From Homarus americanus (taxonomy: Eukaryota > Arthropoda > Malacostraca > Decapoda > Nephropidae), in assembly GCF_018991925.1 (NCBI RefSeq), contig NW_024726235.1, forward strand, positions 3,703,804 through 3,767,803: 64,000 bases of DNA, given 5' to 3'. The notes under the pieces were generated by a model. The model was not told the DNA's origin. It searched no databases and saw only the letters and a list, made by a program, of their open reading frames with translations. Position numbers and translations under genes: made by a program. Below are positions 1-23,742 of this stretch, piece by piece. The first letter of the stretch is position 1. The number at the start of each line of letters is the position of its first letter.

Positions 1-2470
1 TACTTGTTATTAATAAGTTAGTTGTGGTATGACATGTCCCATCACTATCTCAGTCATGATATTTCTGATGCCCACATGCATATACCAAAGTAAACACATG
101 TAATTACATTCACAATAAACAAGTATACATAAGCAAACACACATCCATATCAACAAATGTACCCACAGACAGACAGACACAGACACACACACATACTCAC
201 ACTCTCTCTCTCTGGGCTGGTGGAGGCTATTAAAACTTTTCAGCTGCACATTACATTGCCTTTCAGTCAGCCTTTCACCTCTAAGTATTAAACTCACATT
301 TCTTTCTCATGATCTAAATGAAACATTGTGAAAATCTTACAATCCTCTCATGCAACTGGTGGATAGCCTATTGTTCTTTGTTTTGTTCCCCAAGCTTCTG
401 ATAATAAAAGAAATATTTGTAGGGTAAAAACACATATCTCTGGAAATAATCAACACTGGACAGTATTCACACTACAGTCAATGCATAGACTGAAGTTATT
501 GTTATTCTAGGTTTGTGTCTGCCAATACTTAATTATGAACCTTTGCAACACGTGTTATAGGCAAGGTTAGTATGGATAAAAAATTACCATCTAACTCGGC
601 AGGTCACTCAATCACTTAAACTGCATAAGTGGCAACATTACATGTTATCTGAACTCCATTCAACCATCATCAAGGTTGCTTCAGTAAATCAGTATGGTTG
701 CTCAATCCTCTGGCATTCATCACCACAGTGGCCCAGGCTTCTACCAATCATTGACAAGCCTACAATCACATATAATAAGGTCATATCACACAGCATTCAG
801 CCATACCCATGTCTTAAATATAGTCCACTTTTTGTCCCCAGCAACGCAGCCTCCTAAAGAGGGCATGATTATTCCCTTCACTACACCAAGGTTGAGCCAA
901 GACACAAATCGTTCCTTGCTTATCATATTCACAACTGGCAAGATATTCTCACAAAACCATAGTTAAAATTATCTACAGCAAACCAGTACACTACTGGAAT
1001 AGATATGCAAACAATATAAATACTGGATAATTTACTGAATTTTTAACATTAGACATAAAACAAAATTCAAACCCAATATCTTAAGGTTTGTAAGTTTCAT
1101 ATTACTTATTAATAAACTTCTACTTGTCTTCAATCATTTGCTATCAGGAATCTAGTTCTGCATCCAAATTCTGGCAACTCAATTTCTAAGTTTCAATTCC
1201 TTAAGATGCTTCGGTTTAATTTGGAAGACTTGCTAATTTGGTGATATTCAGATTAGTACCTATATTATAACAATAAGAATACAGTATATCATTAATACTA
1301 TATTCATTATAACTACATTAATATTATACAGTATTCATTACTGTATTTCTAAAAAAAGTTATGGAAATTAGCCATCAAATACTGTACTTGGTTATACTGT
1401 AAACAGAGACTCAAAAATAATGGGCAGTGTTATGAAGTAAGCAAAAGTGAGTGAATCAATAGTTAGAAAATAAGTGACTGAAGCATGAAGGCTTATCTTA
1501 CAGTTGAGGGGAGGAGACAAGTGACCTGAGATACTCCAGTACAACACCCCTGATAAATCTGCTCACACTCGGGGCTTCTCCTGCCACAACAGTAGGTTAT
1601 ACAGTCTTGACTGATCCACATGACTAGTGGGAAAAGTTTCTTCAAAACCTCAGCACAACCAAGTTAATACCCTGAGGTAACAATTTTGACCTGAACCATT
1701 CATTAATAAGCATGAGTCACAAGGTTCAATTCCTCATAGTTCCTGGTGATTAAGACCCCAACTTACGGAGGAAGGAAAGGCCAGGTCACTCATCTCTTCT
1801 CTATGGCTTCTCTTATTATCCAGTAATGACTGTCTTTTAGACCTGGTCTTTTTAGTGAATTTGACTGCTCATCTCAACAAACTGAACACTATGCTTCAAG
1901 AAAAAGATCAGATTGTTAACAATCTTTCTGAGCCACATCAAAGAATTAAAAATATGCTACATTTATGGGGAAATCAGTTATAAAAAACACTACAGTACAT
2001 TTAACAGCATTTACTGCATGTATCACCAGCAAATATGAGGTGATCATTATATATGCAAGTGATATACAGTCGTAGACATGTATATTCATATACACCTTAA
2101 AGGTTACTAAGCCCTAATTGGTCTAGTAACAATGCTCAACTGCATGTCCAGGTGCACAATAAAGCTCAGCTCCCCCCCCCCCTTCCCGTGCCTCCACATA
2201 TCTCCCTCATAACTCAGTTTTATATTTCCGTCGACCTACTCACTGTTTCAGCCATAATGACCATCCGGCAATTGATGGCCAGCAAATCAAAATGATGACG
2301 ACGACCCCAATGTGTCTAACAGTCCTCTGGCATTGCCTCAATCTTAACAAATAATAAATTATTCAGTAACAAGTACATCACCTTAAGCCAAGTAGTACTA
2401 AGACTACTAGCTGTCAGTGACTACCGGTGTCCCCTGCTGTTATAATGATCTGAAACTTATAAATAAATCA
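1..2470. other. AT-rich noncoding DNA
   Basis: No gene is recognisable on either strand. The open frames here are short, of low complexity, or lack any family motif. A CA/GA-rich patch lies at about 165-215 and a C-run at about 2172. From about 1100 onward the short palindrome TACTGTACAGTA and pieces of it recur often, a bias that continues through the first 17 kb. Confidence 0.6.
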
Positions 2471-2474
2471 AAAG

Positions 2475-3072
2475 CCTGGCAATAACAAAAAGACCTAGAC
2501 TATGTAATAAGAGTGCGGAGGTCATATTGCAACTACAGGTATATCTCGCGCTAGTCAGGCCGCATCTTGATTATGTTGTTCAGTTCTAGTGCCCTTATTA
2601 TGGAATGGATATCAATTCACTGGAGTCGGTGCAGCGAAGAATGACGAAAATGCTTCCGGGACTTAGAAACCTTCCATATCAAGATAGATTAAAGAAACTA
2701 AACTTGCATTCCCTAGAATGACGAACAGTGCAGGGAGATATGATAGAAGTATTTACGTGGATGAAAGGAATCAATAAAGGAGATATAAAGTTCTTATAAT
2801 ATCCAAGCAGGATAGAACTTGTAGCAACAGATTTAAATTGGATAAGTTTAGGTTTAGGAGGGAGATAGGAAGGAACTGGTTCACAAATAGGGTGGTAGAC
2901 GAGTGGAACAAGCTTAGCAACTTTGTAGTAAAAGCTGGAATGCTGGAAAGTTTTAAAAGGAGGCTAGATAGACTCATGGATGATAGAGAGTGGTTGTAAC
3001 TCGAGACAGGAGCTGCCATGCACAGGCCAACCAGCCTATTGCAGACTCCTCATGTTCTTATGCTTTTATGTA
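2475..3072 (+). mobile_element. Decayed non-LTR retrotransposon 3' end (reverse transcriptase C-terminus)
   Basis: Reading the plus strand from about 2545 gives a peptide with LVRPHLDYVVQF, then ESVQRRMTKMLPGLRNLPY and DRLKKLNLHSLE. These are hallmarks of the C-terminal end of Jockey/CR1-like reverse transcriptases, where a palm/thumb segment is followed by a conserved tail. Two in-frame stops interrupt it, one right after VVQF and one after LHSLE, and a frame change is needed farther on, where FRFRREIGRNWF and VVDEWNKLSNFV can be read. The copy ends near 3070 at a 'catgttcttatg' tail. The same tail type occurs in opposite orientation at 48938-49205, so both are probably copies of related elements. 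It is not functional. Confidence 0.75.
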
Positions 3073-3530
3073 AAAGCTCATCACCTCAGAGGAACTATGT
3101 ACAATACAGTACTGTACAAGTAATGACTCTTCACATCAAACAGGAAGTCCTCAGATAAGTGGTTCAGAAGACGATGATTAGAAGTATATCTTGGGTGAAA
3201 GCATAGATGGATGGAGACACTACAAATACAGGGGTATACCTAATTTCACCTGGTCCACTGGTTGGGGGGGAAGAAAACTTCTAAAAAAAATCAATTTATG
3301 ATTATAAATATTGAAACAATGCTTTTATAATAAAATTTTTATTTTTTTGTAGTAATACATTCCATATCAATCATATTAAAATGGATTTCTATTAAATTTT
3401 CATTTGCACCATGAATAAAAAACACATACCAATAGTGTAACTCGACATGACTCATCTATCAAAAGTTGCAAATGATGCTATCGAATGTTTTTCCAACTTG
3501 CTGAATTGATATTTCTAGAAACAGAAGATT
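3073..3530. other. Noncoding spacer
   Basis: AT-rich sequence with no recognisable gene. It lies downstream of the methyltransferase gene, which reads towards it on the minus strand. Confidence 0.5.
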
Positions 3531-3853
3531 ACACCTTTTCACATATCCGTTGAGACATTGTTACATAACTATTTGACAAATTTCATAACCGAATGACAGA
3601 ACACATATCGAATGACAATCTAAAATAACTGTTGGTGGTATGTCATTCTCCAATTGTTACATTCTCAAACTATATGTAGACTGTCGGTTTATTGTTCACG
3701 TCTGTCACTTCATAACTTATGTCAATCATTTCTGTTAGCATGAACGAACAATTATTTTAGATTGTCATTCGATATGTGTTCTGTCTTTAGGTTATGAAAT
3801 TTGTCAAATACGTAGTTATGTAACAATGTCTCAACGGATATGTGAAAAGGTGT
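3531..3853. mobile_element. Foldback element with ~100-bp inverted arms
   Basis: The left arm at 3531-3630 (starting acaccttttcacatatccg) is matched by its near-perfect reverse complement at about 3751-3853 (ending cggatatgtgaaaaggtgt), separated by roughly 120 nt. Differences between the arms are few: single substitutions and a few bases near position 3790. A transcript through this region would form a long hairpin. No transposase is encoded. It sits about 260 bp beyond the stop codon of the minus-strand methyltransferase gene, so it could lie in that gene's 3' UTR. MITE or foldback type is inferred from structure alone. Confidence 0.8.
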
Positions 3854-4108
3854 ATTATTGATGCAAAAAGAGAGAGTGAATGACAACCAGTGAGGGGAGA
3901 GTCTTTGTTGATCTTGATCCTGGCCACTGTGTGCTGTAGCAGATAAAGAGTTTTCAGAAGTGAAAACAAAATAAAAACTTATCTATCTGAATGTAACTGT
4001 TAGATCAGATGATCCAAAATATCTGTACAATGCTTGGGCCTTTTGCATCAAGTAAGTATAATAAAAACAATGTACAAATAGATAAGGTAATGTGCTCTAT
4101 GAAGGAGA

Positions 4109-16585
<12,477 letters not shown>

Positions 16586-16623
16586 GTCTTCTTATTACTG
16601 TCTTCTGTGTATTGTAAACAAAC
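16586..16623 (-). other. METTL2: 5' UTR part of the METTL2-type first coding exon
   Basis: On the minus strand an acceptor (tgttgcag at 16624-16625 and beyond) opens this exon 38 nt before the ATG at 16585. An in-frame TAA at 16592-16594 excludes a longer protein. At least one further 5' UTR exon is therefore expected upstream, above 16625. Confidence 0.65.
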
Positions 16624-16625
16624 CT

Positions 16626-17520
16626 GCAACATTAGAGTTTCCTCAGAATTATAGATATACTTTTAATTACATCATTATTTGCTTTCAATTACGATCTTAA
16701 ACTTTTATATAACTAAAAAAATATGTGTAATTTGTTGCTTAAAACTAAAATGCACGTTAATTTTTAGCTGGGAAGTTGAATTAAATTAAAAAAAATATCT
16801 GCTTTACATATATAAGACTGAAATTATTTCCCTAAGGCTATAAAAGCCAATTTTAATTTCAAACTAATAAAAAGTAAAATTAAGATCTATAAAGAATATA
16901 GGTTAAGGCAAAGAATATTTTCGTATCAATGAATGTTGTACAGTTAAAATGACCCAGCAGTTCCAATTTAAGTGATATTATATTTAATGTCAGTATTATT
17001 AGATAAATTATTTAATTATCTGATTCGTGGGTTTATTGTGAATAGTGAATTCATCCCAACCGATCAGTGGCGAAGAGGATAAAAGTAAAGTAAAACAGCT
17101 TTCTTGGGTTATATTTCTTTGAGTATGAACCTCTGTCCTGCGTGGCAGTGAGAAGCGATACCACCCTCAGTGTCAAGACCTGATTGAATTACTCAGAATA
17201 GGCAAACTGTACTACAAGCTTTGTCAATAAATTTGTTAAACTAAAAAAACTTCATTCAGTTTACTGTTCATTCCACCAAGGATAAAATATCATACAATAC
17301 AGTCCTTGAACTACATTGTCATGTCACTCACAAAACGAGTCCACTGGCGCGTTAATTTAGCAATACCATGACTGCTTACCAATGGGGTCACCATCTCTAC
17401 CAAGGGTCAAAACGGTTCTTGAAACAACTTAAAAGTACATGATAATGACGCAAGGTCTGAACTAGTTAATGACGGTGCATTTTTGATCACTTTCCAGACA
17501 CCTTCCCCAACAGTATTGTT
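16626..17520. other. Upstream region of the methyltransferase gene
   Basis: AT-rich. It should contain the promoter or a 5' UTR exon of the minus-strand methyltransferase gene, but no clear TATA or initiator motif could be chosen. Confidence 0.4.
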
Positions 17521-17592
17521 TCCTCGGTAGTATAGTGGTGAGTATCCCCGCCTGTCACGCGGGAGACCGGGGTTCGATTCCCCGCCGGGGAG
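17521..17592 (+). tRNA. trnD-GUC: tRNA-Asp (GTC)
   Basis: A complete 72-nt cloverleaf. The acceptor stem TCCTCGG pairs with CCGGGGA, the D-arm A box is TAGTATAGTGG, the anticodon loop is CTGTCAC with anticodon GTC, and the T-arm B box is GGTTCGATTCC. Discriminator base is G. A TTTT terminator follows within about 10 nt. The sequence is identical to the copies at 19657, 19973 and 28737. Confidence 0.96.
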
Positions 17593-17742
17593 GTTAGTTT
17601 TGGTTGACCTTGCAGACATTGTGAGAGAGGAGAGCCTAGTGTCACACATCATTAAACTGTGTTTGACAATGGTGTAACTTAGATCATTGTTGTTTCTGTA
17701 CCAGTCTGAAAGCCTGTACTCTGCAAAGTCAACAAAACTAAC

Positions 17743-17804
17743 CTCCCCAGCGGGGAATCGAACCCCGGTGACAGGCGGGATACTCTCCACTATACTACCG
17801 AGGA
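17743..17804 (-). pseudogene. Truncated tRNA-Asp copy, inverted relative to 17521
   Basis: The minus strand carries an obvious tRNA-Asp sequence that lacks about 10 nt, mainly the 3' half of the anticodon stem (tctcccgc on the plus strand of intact copies), and has further small changes in the D-arm. It cannot form the anticodon stem. The 3' flank (ggttagttttgttgac..ttgcagag) resembles that of the 17521 gene, so the pair arose by inverted duplication including flank. Confidence 0.85.
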
Positions 17805-18659
17805 AACGGTATTTTAAATAAAGGTGACTGAGATCTGATCAATATTGTCTCGCCATTAACTAGTTATAATTTTTTCTGCATCATAATGATGGAGCTAATT
17901 TTTAAATGGAACGTTTTAAAAAGAGCGAAATTTTCTGCAGCACAACACCCTCTTTGGCTGGTAATACAAGCTATTTACTTTCCTTTTGGATATATGAATA
18001 TTTATATTATGAATTTATCATCGAAGACAATTATTTACGCATTTTTTATATAGAAATAAATAAATATTCTAAATTTCACTACATTCTTATAGAAATAAAA
18101 TTATATGAACGCTCACACGGTATTTTTCCGTTCTGCCGATACATACCTATTGTCTATGTATACGATGACAGGGAACCAGGTTAGTGACACGCCACCACTT
18201 ATCGCTTGACCTCCTTCACTGGTAATTTGTCACGGTCGTTGAATCTGACTGCCACAAACAAATTGTTATTATGGACGTCAATAGCTCAAATACTAAACTA
18301 AAAAAAAATACGCAATACGCGGCATATTGTACAGTAGTTAAAAATGCACTTAAATTGTTACAGTTCTGTATTTAGTGTGTGTGAACAGCGAGTTACTTAC
18401 ATAACCAAAATTTGACTGAGGGAACCTTAAGATTTATTTCGATGTTTAGTGGTTGATCACACGTTACAGAGTAAGGGGGGAAGGGCACAACTCCAAACAT
18501 CTAAAACTCAACAATAACTGATATGAAAAATGCAGTTTTTTTATTGAACGGGCTTACCTGTCAGTTGCCAGTTATGCATTATAATCTACAATTAACAAGA
18601 AATACTCTTTCCAGCTTAATGACTCACAAACCAATATTATCCATGTCCATAAAATTACG
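17805..18659. other. Noncoding spacer
   Basis: AT-rich, no gene recognised. A small open frame on the plus strand at 17906-18184 has low-complexity Tyr/Ile-rich content and no motif. Confidence 0.5.
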
Positions 18660-19170
18660 AAAGTTACACATTTAAACATGACTCAGGTTTGCCACCACAT
18701 GTACTGTACATATGAGTTCACACGACCCATGTTGACGGCACGGACATTTACAACCACAACGACCCTGGCAACTACAGAACATAGATGCATCAAGGATTTC
18801 TGGTATTTGTGAAACTGTGGTCAACAGTGGTTTGACTTTATCACCTGACACCCAACCAAACTTGAATGGGTCTGGAAACACAGATTGTGGTCGATCAGCT
18901 TTGACCCAAATACATGATTGTAAGATAGTGTAGCTCGCTTTACAGATGTGCCTTCAGTGGGTGGTAGGCTCCAAACGTCCTTCTCTCTAACATACAGGTT
19001 TGCCCCGAGTTTGTTCAGGTTTTCATATTTAACACATCATATTCTGGGCAACACTGATGACTTCTTGAACTGTTTCAGTTATTATATCTGACTGACTATC
19101 AAGTTGCTGACATACTTGTATTAGTTCTTGTACGATGTCGAGATTCGCTGTACCACTTCGAAAAAAAAAT
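18660..19170 (-). mobile_element. Decayed transposon-type ORF C-terminus with a Cys-rich tail
   Basis: On the minus strand one reads DVWSLPPTEGTSVKRATLSY, then after a small frame shift WVKADRPQSVFPDPFKFGW, and finally a Cys cluster CSCQGRCGCKCPC near 18760. A tail of the form 'Pro..FGW, ~25 residues, CxCxxxC..C.CxC' is familiar from the ends of transposable-element proteins in many invertebrates. I cannot name the superfamily. A two-base insertion separates the first two blocks, so it is a relic. Confidence 0.55.
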
Positions 19171-19656
19171 CCCCTTTAAGATAATGTGTTCGTAGTGTGC
19201 CATTCATTTAAGAGCATGATCTATCAAACATAATATCAGATGTCTCAGTTGGAATGATGCTGTACAAATAGCTGCTGCCTTTGAAGATAAGACAAAACAA
19301 CGAACGTGATAAAAAAGATAGAAAGAAAGAAACTGCCTAGCTATATTGTCTTCCCAATCCCACCCAGTCATCTTTTCTCCCCAACTCCATCAGTCATCAA
19401 TCAGTCCATCGCTTATGTTATTGCGTGAAACTTGAAAGTGTTAAAGTTTCGAGTTTGTCTGTAGGAGATGTGCAAATCGATATGATTTTATTAAAAGTGT
19501 CCATTAAAACAAATGAGTTTTCTTTTTCCTGTCTCGCTTCGAGGCAACTCCTTAGTAGATTGACTGAAATTTCATATAATGCTGTTTAACGATAACTAGG
19601 TGTTCGGGGTGTCCACCTAACATTTCTCTATTGTGTTTAAGGTTAATAAAACTGAC
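19171..19656. other. Noncoding spacer
   Basis: No recognisable gene. Possibly more of the decayed transposon at 18660-19170. Confidence 0.4.
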
Positions 19657-19728
19657 CTCCCCGGCGGGGAATCGAACCCCGGTCTCCCGCGTGACAGGCG
19701 GGGATACTCACCACTATACTACCGAGGA
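19657..19728 (-). tRNA. trnD-GUC: tRNA-Asp (GTC)
   Basis: A complete 72-nt tRNA-Asp on the minus strand, identical in sequence to the 17521 gene. It is divergent from the copy at 19973; the pair and its 244-bp spacer form a unit that is repeated, inverted, at 28415-28808. Confidence 0.95.
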
Positions 19729-19972
19729 ATCGGTACCTTTAATGATTTCGTATGTGATCTTGTAATTAATATTAAATTCAAGTTGACAACATTTATATTG
19801 TATATAAAGTGTGGATGCCTTTACTCTGTGTTGTGTAACTGTTTATGATGAAATTTACAGTATGAGGGTCAGTGTATACCTACAAGCGTAATAAACAAAT
19901 CCACATTAATTCATAATAAATAGTACATGAAGACGACATTATTGAGCAGGTCGAAAGTTATATTTTACCGAT

Positions 19973-20044
19973 TCCTCGGTAGTATAGTGGTGAGTATCCC
20001 CGCCTGTCACGCGGGAGACCGGGGTTCGATTCCCCGCCGGGGAG
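19973..20044 (+). tRNA. trnD-GUC: tRNA-Asp (GTC)
   Basis: A complete 72-nt tRNA-Asp with intact stems, A box and B box, followed by a 'gttagtttt' Pol III terminator. It is the right-hand member of the divergent pair with 19657-19728. Confidence 0.95.
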
Positions 20045-20371
20045 GTTAGTTTTGTTGACCTTGAACACAAGGAAAATGCGGGTTGAATCCATACAAACTA
20101 TTTTTACTATTTAATCAGTTTTATGCTCGACAATATTTTTCCTTATTCGCTCCCTGACACTTGTGGCGCTGCCAAGTGTATCAACTTATTGTTTACCTTT
20201 TCTTTGTTAGCACTGTGTTATCGCCGCTGGCTTCAGCTACAGTGCTGGCGTGTGATGCCATTAAATCTTTCGACCTGTGACCTCACCAGATGTAGAAGTG
20301 TTTACAGACAAGTCCTGGTTCTGCTGAGTGGACTGTCTTAGACTGGTGGCGGTGGCTGCCCGCCCCTCCAT

Positions 20372-20503
20372 GAGACAGATCGCCCTCTCTAGTGATGCTG
20401 TGAAGACCAGCCTTCTCCTGTCCGAGAATTTGTGCTGGGACGATTTACGCAATACTGTTGTCTCTTGGAACATCATGCTGATCTGCATTGACCCGCACTT
20501 GTA
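20372..20503 (+). CDS. Candidate coding exon with strong 5' splice site (unrecognised)
   Basis: An ATG at about 20372 opens a frame of about 44 codons that runs to a consensus donor (cactt|gtaagtac). The peptide, beginning MRQIALSSDAVKTSLLLSEN, has no family resemblance I know. The GC level is higher than in the flanks. The frame is open upstream to a TGA near 20327. This could be the first exon of a plus-strand gene whose other exons I did not find, or chance. Confidence 0.2.
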
Positions 20504-20871
20504 AGTACAGCCTAAGTGATGACATACCCCTCGGTACTGAAATATTGTTGACTAATTACGCCTACTCGTTTCTGCCTAATCTGGAGTAATAAGACAATGA
20601 AGAATGAAGCGAAGCTAAGATTAATAGAGTTATGAACTTTGTGTTATGTCAGTATGTTTAATAAATTGTAATTAAGATAAAATTGTGTGAGACTAACTAA
20701 TTATGTATCAGATGGATCACCTTGTAATATTATGAACGCCTTCTCCTCTGCAGGTTTTGATCACATCAATATATATTGAATGCGTCAAAAGACGGGTTTC
20801 AATCATTCCCTTCGACTTGCCCGTAACCTGAACGTCCTTAACTAAGGCGTTTACAACTGTATGCATTTTAT

Positions 20872-20945
20872 CTCACCTGATGATTAAACACCCCACCGCT
20901 AACCTAACCTAACCTAGCCCCTAAGGGTGTTCAATAAACACTAAT
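20872..20945. repeat. Dispersed 'CACCTGATGATTA' repeat with TTAGG-like run
   Basis: 'tctcacctgatgattaaacacc' is followed by 'ctaacctaacctaacc' and an inverted 'gggtgttcaat'. One of at least seven related copies in the window (see 21385, 22968, 32112, 36825, 41100, 51660). Confidence 0.6.
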
Positions 20946-20964
20946 GCAGGTTTAGTTGCAACCA

Positions 20965-21165
20965 CTGGACTCAGATAAGGATATTACTACCTCTGGCAGA
21001 TGTGAACAAATCTAAATGTAAAGGGTGCGGCCAGTCATGTGGCCACACACTCCAACACTGCGTTAGACTTAAAAAAAAAAGGAAACTTTTAGGGACAGAT
21101 CCAACCACACTTTACCTCTAATGGGAAGACAGCTGATATACTAAAGCTGTATCCACACTTCGCAT
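20965..21165 (+). mobile_element. Fragment of non-LTR retrotransposon C-terminus (zinc-knuckle region)
   Basis: Plus-strand reading gives YYYLWQ, then after a shift LADVNKSKCKGCGQSCGHTL, and farther on GKTADILKLYPHF. These match, in order, QYVPQADVNKTICKVCGQTY and GKITDMLRLYPLF of the minus-strand element at 50265-51125. It is a short, frame-broken copy of the same retroelement family. Confidence 0.7.
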
Positions 21166-21384
21166 TTATTATCTAAGCAAACTTATATGTACCGAACTAA
21201 ACAAACGATACACTATAAATACTATAACACTTATTACCATATCTTGATCACCGGGGTCTGATTAACACCCTCTGTCGCCGCTATTCTGTAGTAATTTTTT
21301 GCACTACTGCTCACTGGAGTATGGAATGCACAATACTCTACTGTAGCTGCTGTCCCCTGCAAAATTTAATTCACGTTGGCGTTA

Positions 21385-21482
21385 GCGTTAAGGCGGTTAA
21401 TCTTAAAATGATGGCAGGATAATTTAGGTTAGGTGAGGTTAGTCTAGCGTTAGGTGTTTAATCATCAGGTGTAATAAGATGA
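21385..21482. repeat. Dispersed TAATCATCAGGTG repeat with TTAGG-like run
   Basis: 'aaggcggttaatctt' and 'ggtgtttaatcatcaggtg' flank 'ttaggttaggtgaggttag'. A copy of the same short family as at 20872 in opposite orientation. Confidence 0.6.
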
Positions 21483-22967
21483 GATGGCTAATATTCGGGC
21501 GATGTTATTGTTACGACCCTCCTCTCACCGCTTACCCAGCTTCCACCACTGGTTACCAGCGGCCAGGTCTTATGTACAGAGCGGTAGATATCTCACAAGA
21601 GTAGTCAAATTACTGCTGGCTGTCCCGCCAGTCTCCGGTAATTTCCCGACGATCGGTATCAGTGTACAGACAACCAACAGGCAGTTAGATGTCCACTAGG
21701 TCACAGAAACACACGTGTGAACTGCTGTCTTCTTTAATAAGCACTAATTAATTCTTCACAACACTGTTCACAAGGTAATGGCTTTACAGCTGGACTTCTC
21801 ACTTCGAATATATAGCTAGTCAGCACACTGCCAGTGTACAATTCCTTAGTCTTTTCACTTTATATTGCTCACAACAGTTCCACAATACTTGCACAACAAT
21901 TATCTTCAGTTGTCCTATTAGACTTGTAAGAGCTGCCGCTTATACTGTGTATGTCTCATCAGACGCCATGAGCACCGTAGCACAACACAGACAGGTCTGG
22001 AAAGTTCTGGTACAATTTACTCTGATCGAGGCATACAATAGGAAATAAATCATAACAAAAATGATGCAACACATTCTAGAATTTTTTTACTAAGATAATA
22101 CATCAACATATACACGAAAATCTCCCTAAACTTGCGAAGATAGGTTGGGTTAGGTTTACCTTATCGTTAGTTTAGGTTAGGTTAATTTAGGTTAGATTAA
22201 ATTAATTCTCATTGGGGCTAATCTTCAGGTGATTCCTTTTATACCCGACAAGAACTACAGGGAGGACCGTGACGTCATACACTCACTGTTCGTGGGGTGT
22301 TACGTATAAGAAATAATTATATTTTGTGCATGTCAATGTTAAATAACTTGTGACTCAAATAAGCCGTAAACACAAGTAATGGACCGCAAAGTAAGTTACT
22401 ATATACTGTTCTCTGCCTGCCAGTACCACTAGTCGATACTTAAGTAGACTCAACCTTATATTACCCAGACGACAGCCCTGTAAATAACTCGTTGTGTACA
22501 CACAATAAACACAAGTCTGTAACAATTTTAGTGCATTTTTAACTATCTGGGGATACTCCACACTCTGTTCCTACATTTTGCCACGAATTGATTTTTTTTA
22601 CAGTGAGAACATAATATAAACAAACTATGTATTCACAATTTATTTTTGTCAATTCTTTCACTTTCTAATGGTTTTTTTTCCGTACGCGATATTTATGAAG
22701 TGGCGACTCATCTCAAGTTTACACCTATCCCCCCCCCCCACCATCACCGTGATACACAAATACATCAATATTTATTCATCACTAAGGTAATATATTGCAT
22801 ACTTAATGTCATTCAATAAATTATTTGTGGTATTATTTGTTAAACTTATATTACAGAACTGGCCATCAATAGCTTGGGTGGCCATTAGGTAAATAAATAA
22901 TAAAATAAGAATATCCACCTTGTTTATTTCGCTTGCTTAAACACTCAAACACTACCTGAAGGGACTA
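21483..22967. other. Noncoding spacer
   Basis: No gene recognised. TTAGG-like pieces and a 'taatcttcaggtgattc' fragment occur at about 22141-22235, and a C-run at about 22730. A moderately GC-rich stretch at 21500-22030 could be part of a solo LTR, but no LTR ends were identified. Confidence 0.4.
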
Positions 22968-23042
22968 GGTTAGGTTAGGTTAGGTTTGGTTAGAATGTCT
23001 AATCACGTGAAATAAGCTGGGTACCTAATCATCAGGTTATAC
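22968..23042. repeat. Dispersed repeat: TTAGG-like run plus TAATCATCAGGTG module
   Basis: 'ggttaggttaggttagg' is followed by 'ctaatcacgtgaaataagct' and 'gggtacctaatcatcaggtt', so the 30-bp module occurs twice in tandem here. Confidence 0.65.
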
Positions 23043-23440
23043 ATTTTTCGAAAATGCACACACGCTCATGAGAATTGTAACTCATAACTTTATTTGTTGG
23101 GAGAATTACATTACAGTACTGTATATGATTGCTTAACTTAGTGTTCCGTCCCTATTAAGAGTCGAGTATAAACCTCACTTCACCAGCGCAGTTAATTGAC
23201 TAACACAAACACCGCTAAGATAATTAAGTCTAGATATAATAAAGGCGCCATTTAATGAATCTTTTATATGATAACTTCTGTATAATATCCCAGTAATGTA
23301 CATTATTTTTATAAAGCATCACATAAGCCGGGTCAAAGAATGGGAACCAGCATGACCACAGTTCTCTCCAAGACACAATGGTGGGATGAAATGATGGAGA
23401 ATAATGAATGGAACGTCATATGGCATGCCAGAAACTCATA

Positions 23441-23647
23441 CAGGGTTTCTCCAAAATAATATTTACTGTCATAAAAATTCTCATGGAAATCCCGTGAATG
23501 CTTGAATTAAAACACCATTTCCCTCACCCGTGTAGGACCTCCCACATCATCAAGTGAGGACAATGTTGATGTTGCAATACAAACATTAACATTACCTCGA
23601 TGAAACTCTGTAAGGCAGTGTGAATATAACTTTTGTGAGACACCCTG
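23441..23647. mobile_element. Small TA-flanked MITE (207 bp)
   Basis: The left end CAGGGTTTCTCCAAAATAAT is inverted at the right as the complement of CAGGGTGTCTCACAAAAGTT, with TA on both sides (23439-23440, 23648-23649). No coding capacity. It lies about 95 bp beyond the stop codon of the IR gene, so it may fall in that gene's 3' UTR. Confidence 0.75.
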
Positions 23648-23742
23648 TATTATGTTCCTTTACATTGTTCCAACATTTTTTGGTGTCTTCGGCTATCATC
23701 AAGGCGCTGCTGCGTACCATAACACTCTCCCAGTAGTGTGAC

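Noticed and set aside
20372..20503. Idea that this candidate exon is the first exon of a gene continuing to the IR locus
   Set aside because: The IR gene is on the opposite strand and no in-phase plus-strand exon was found downstream; kept only as a low-confidence exon.
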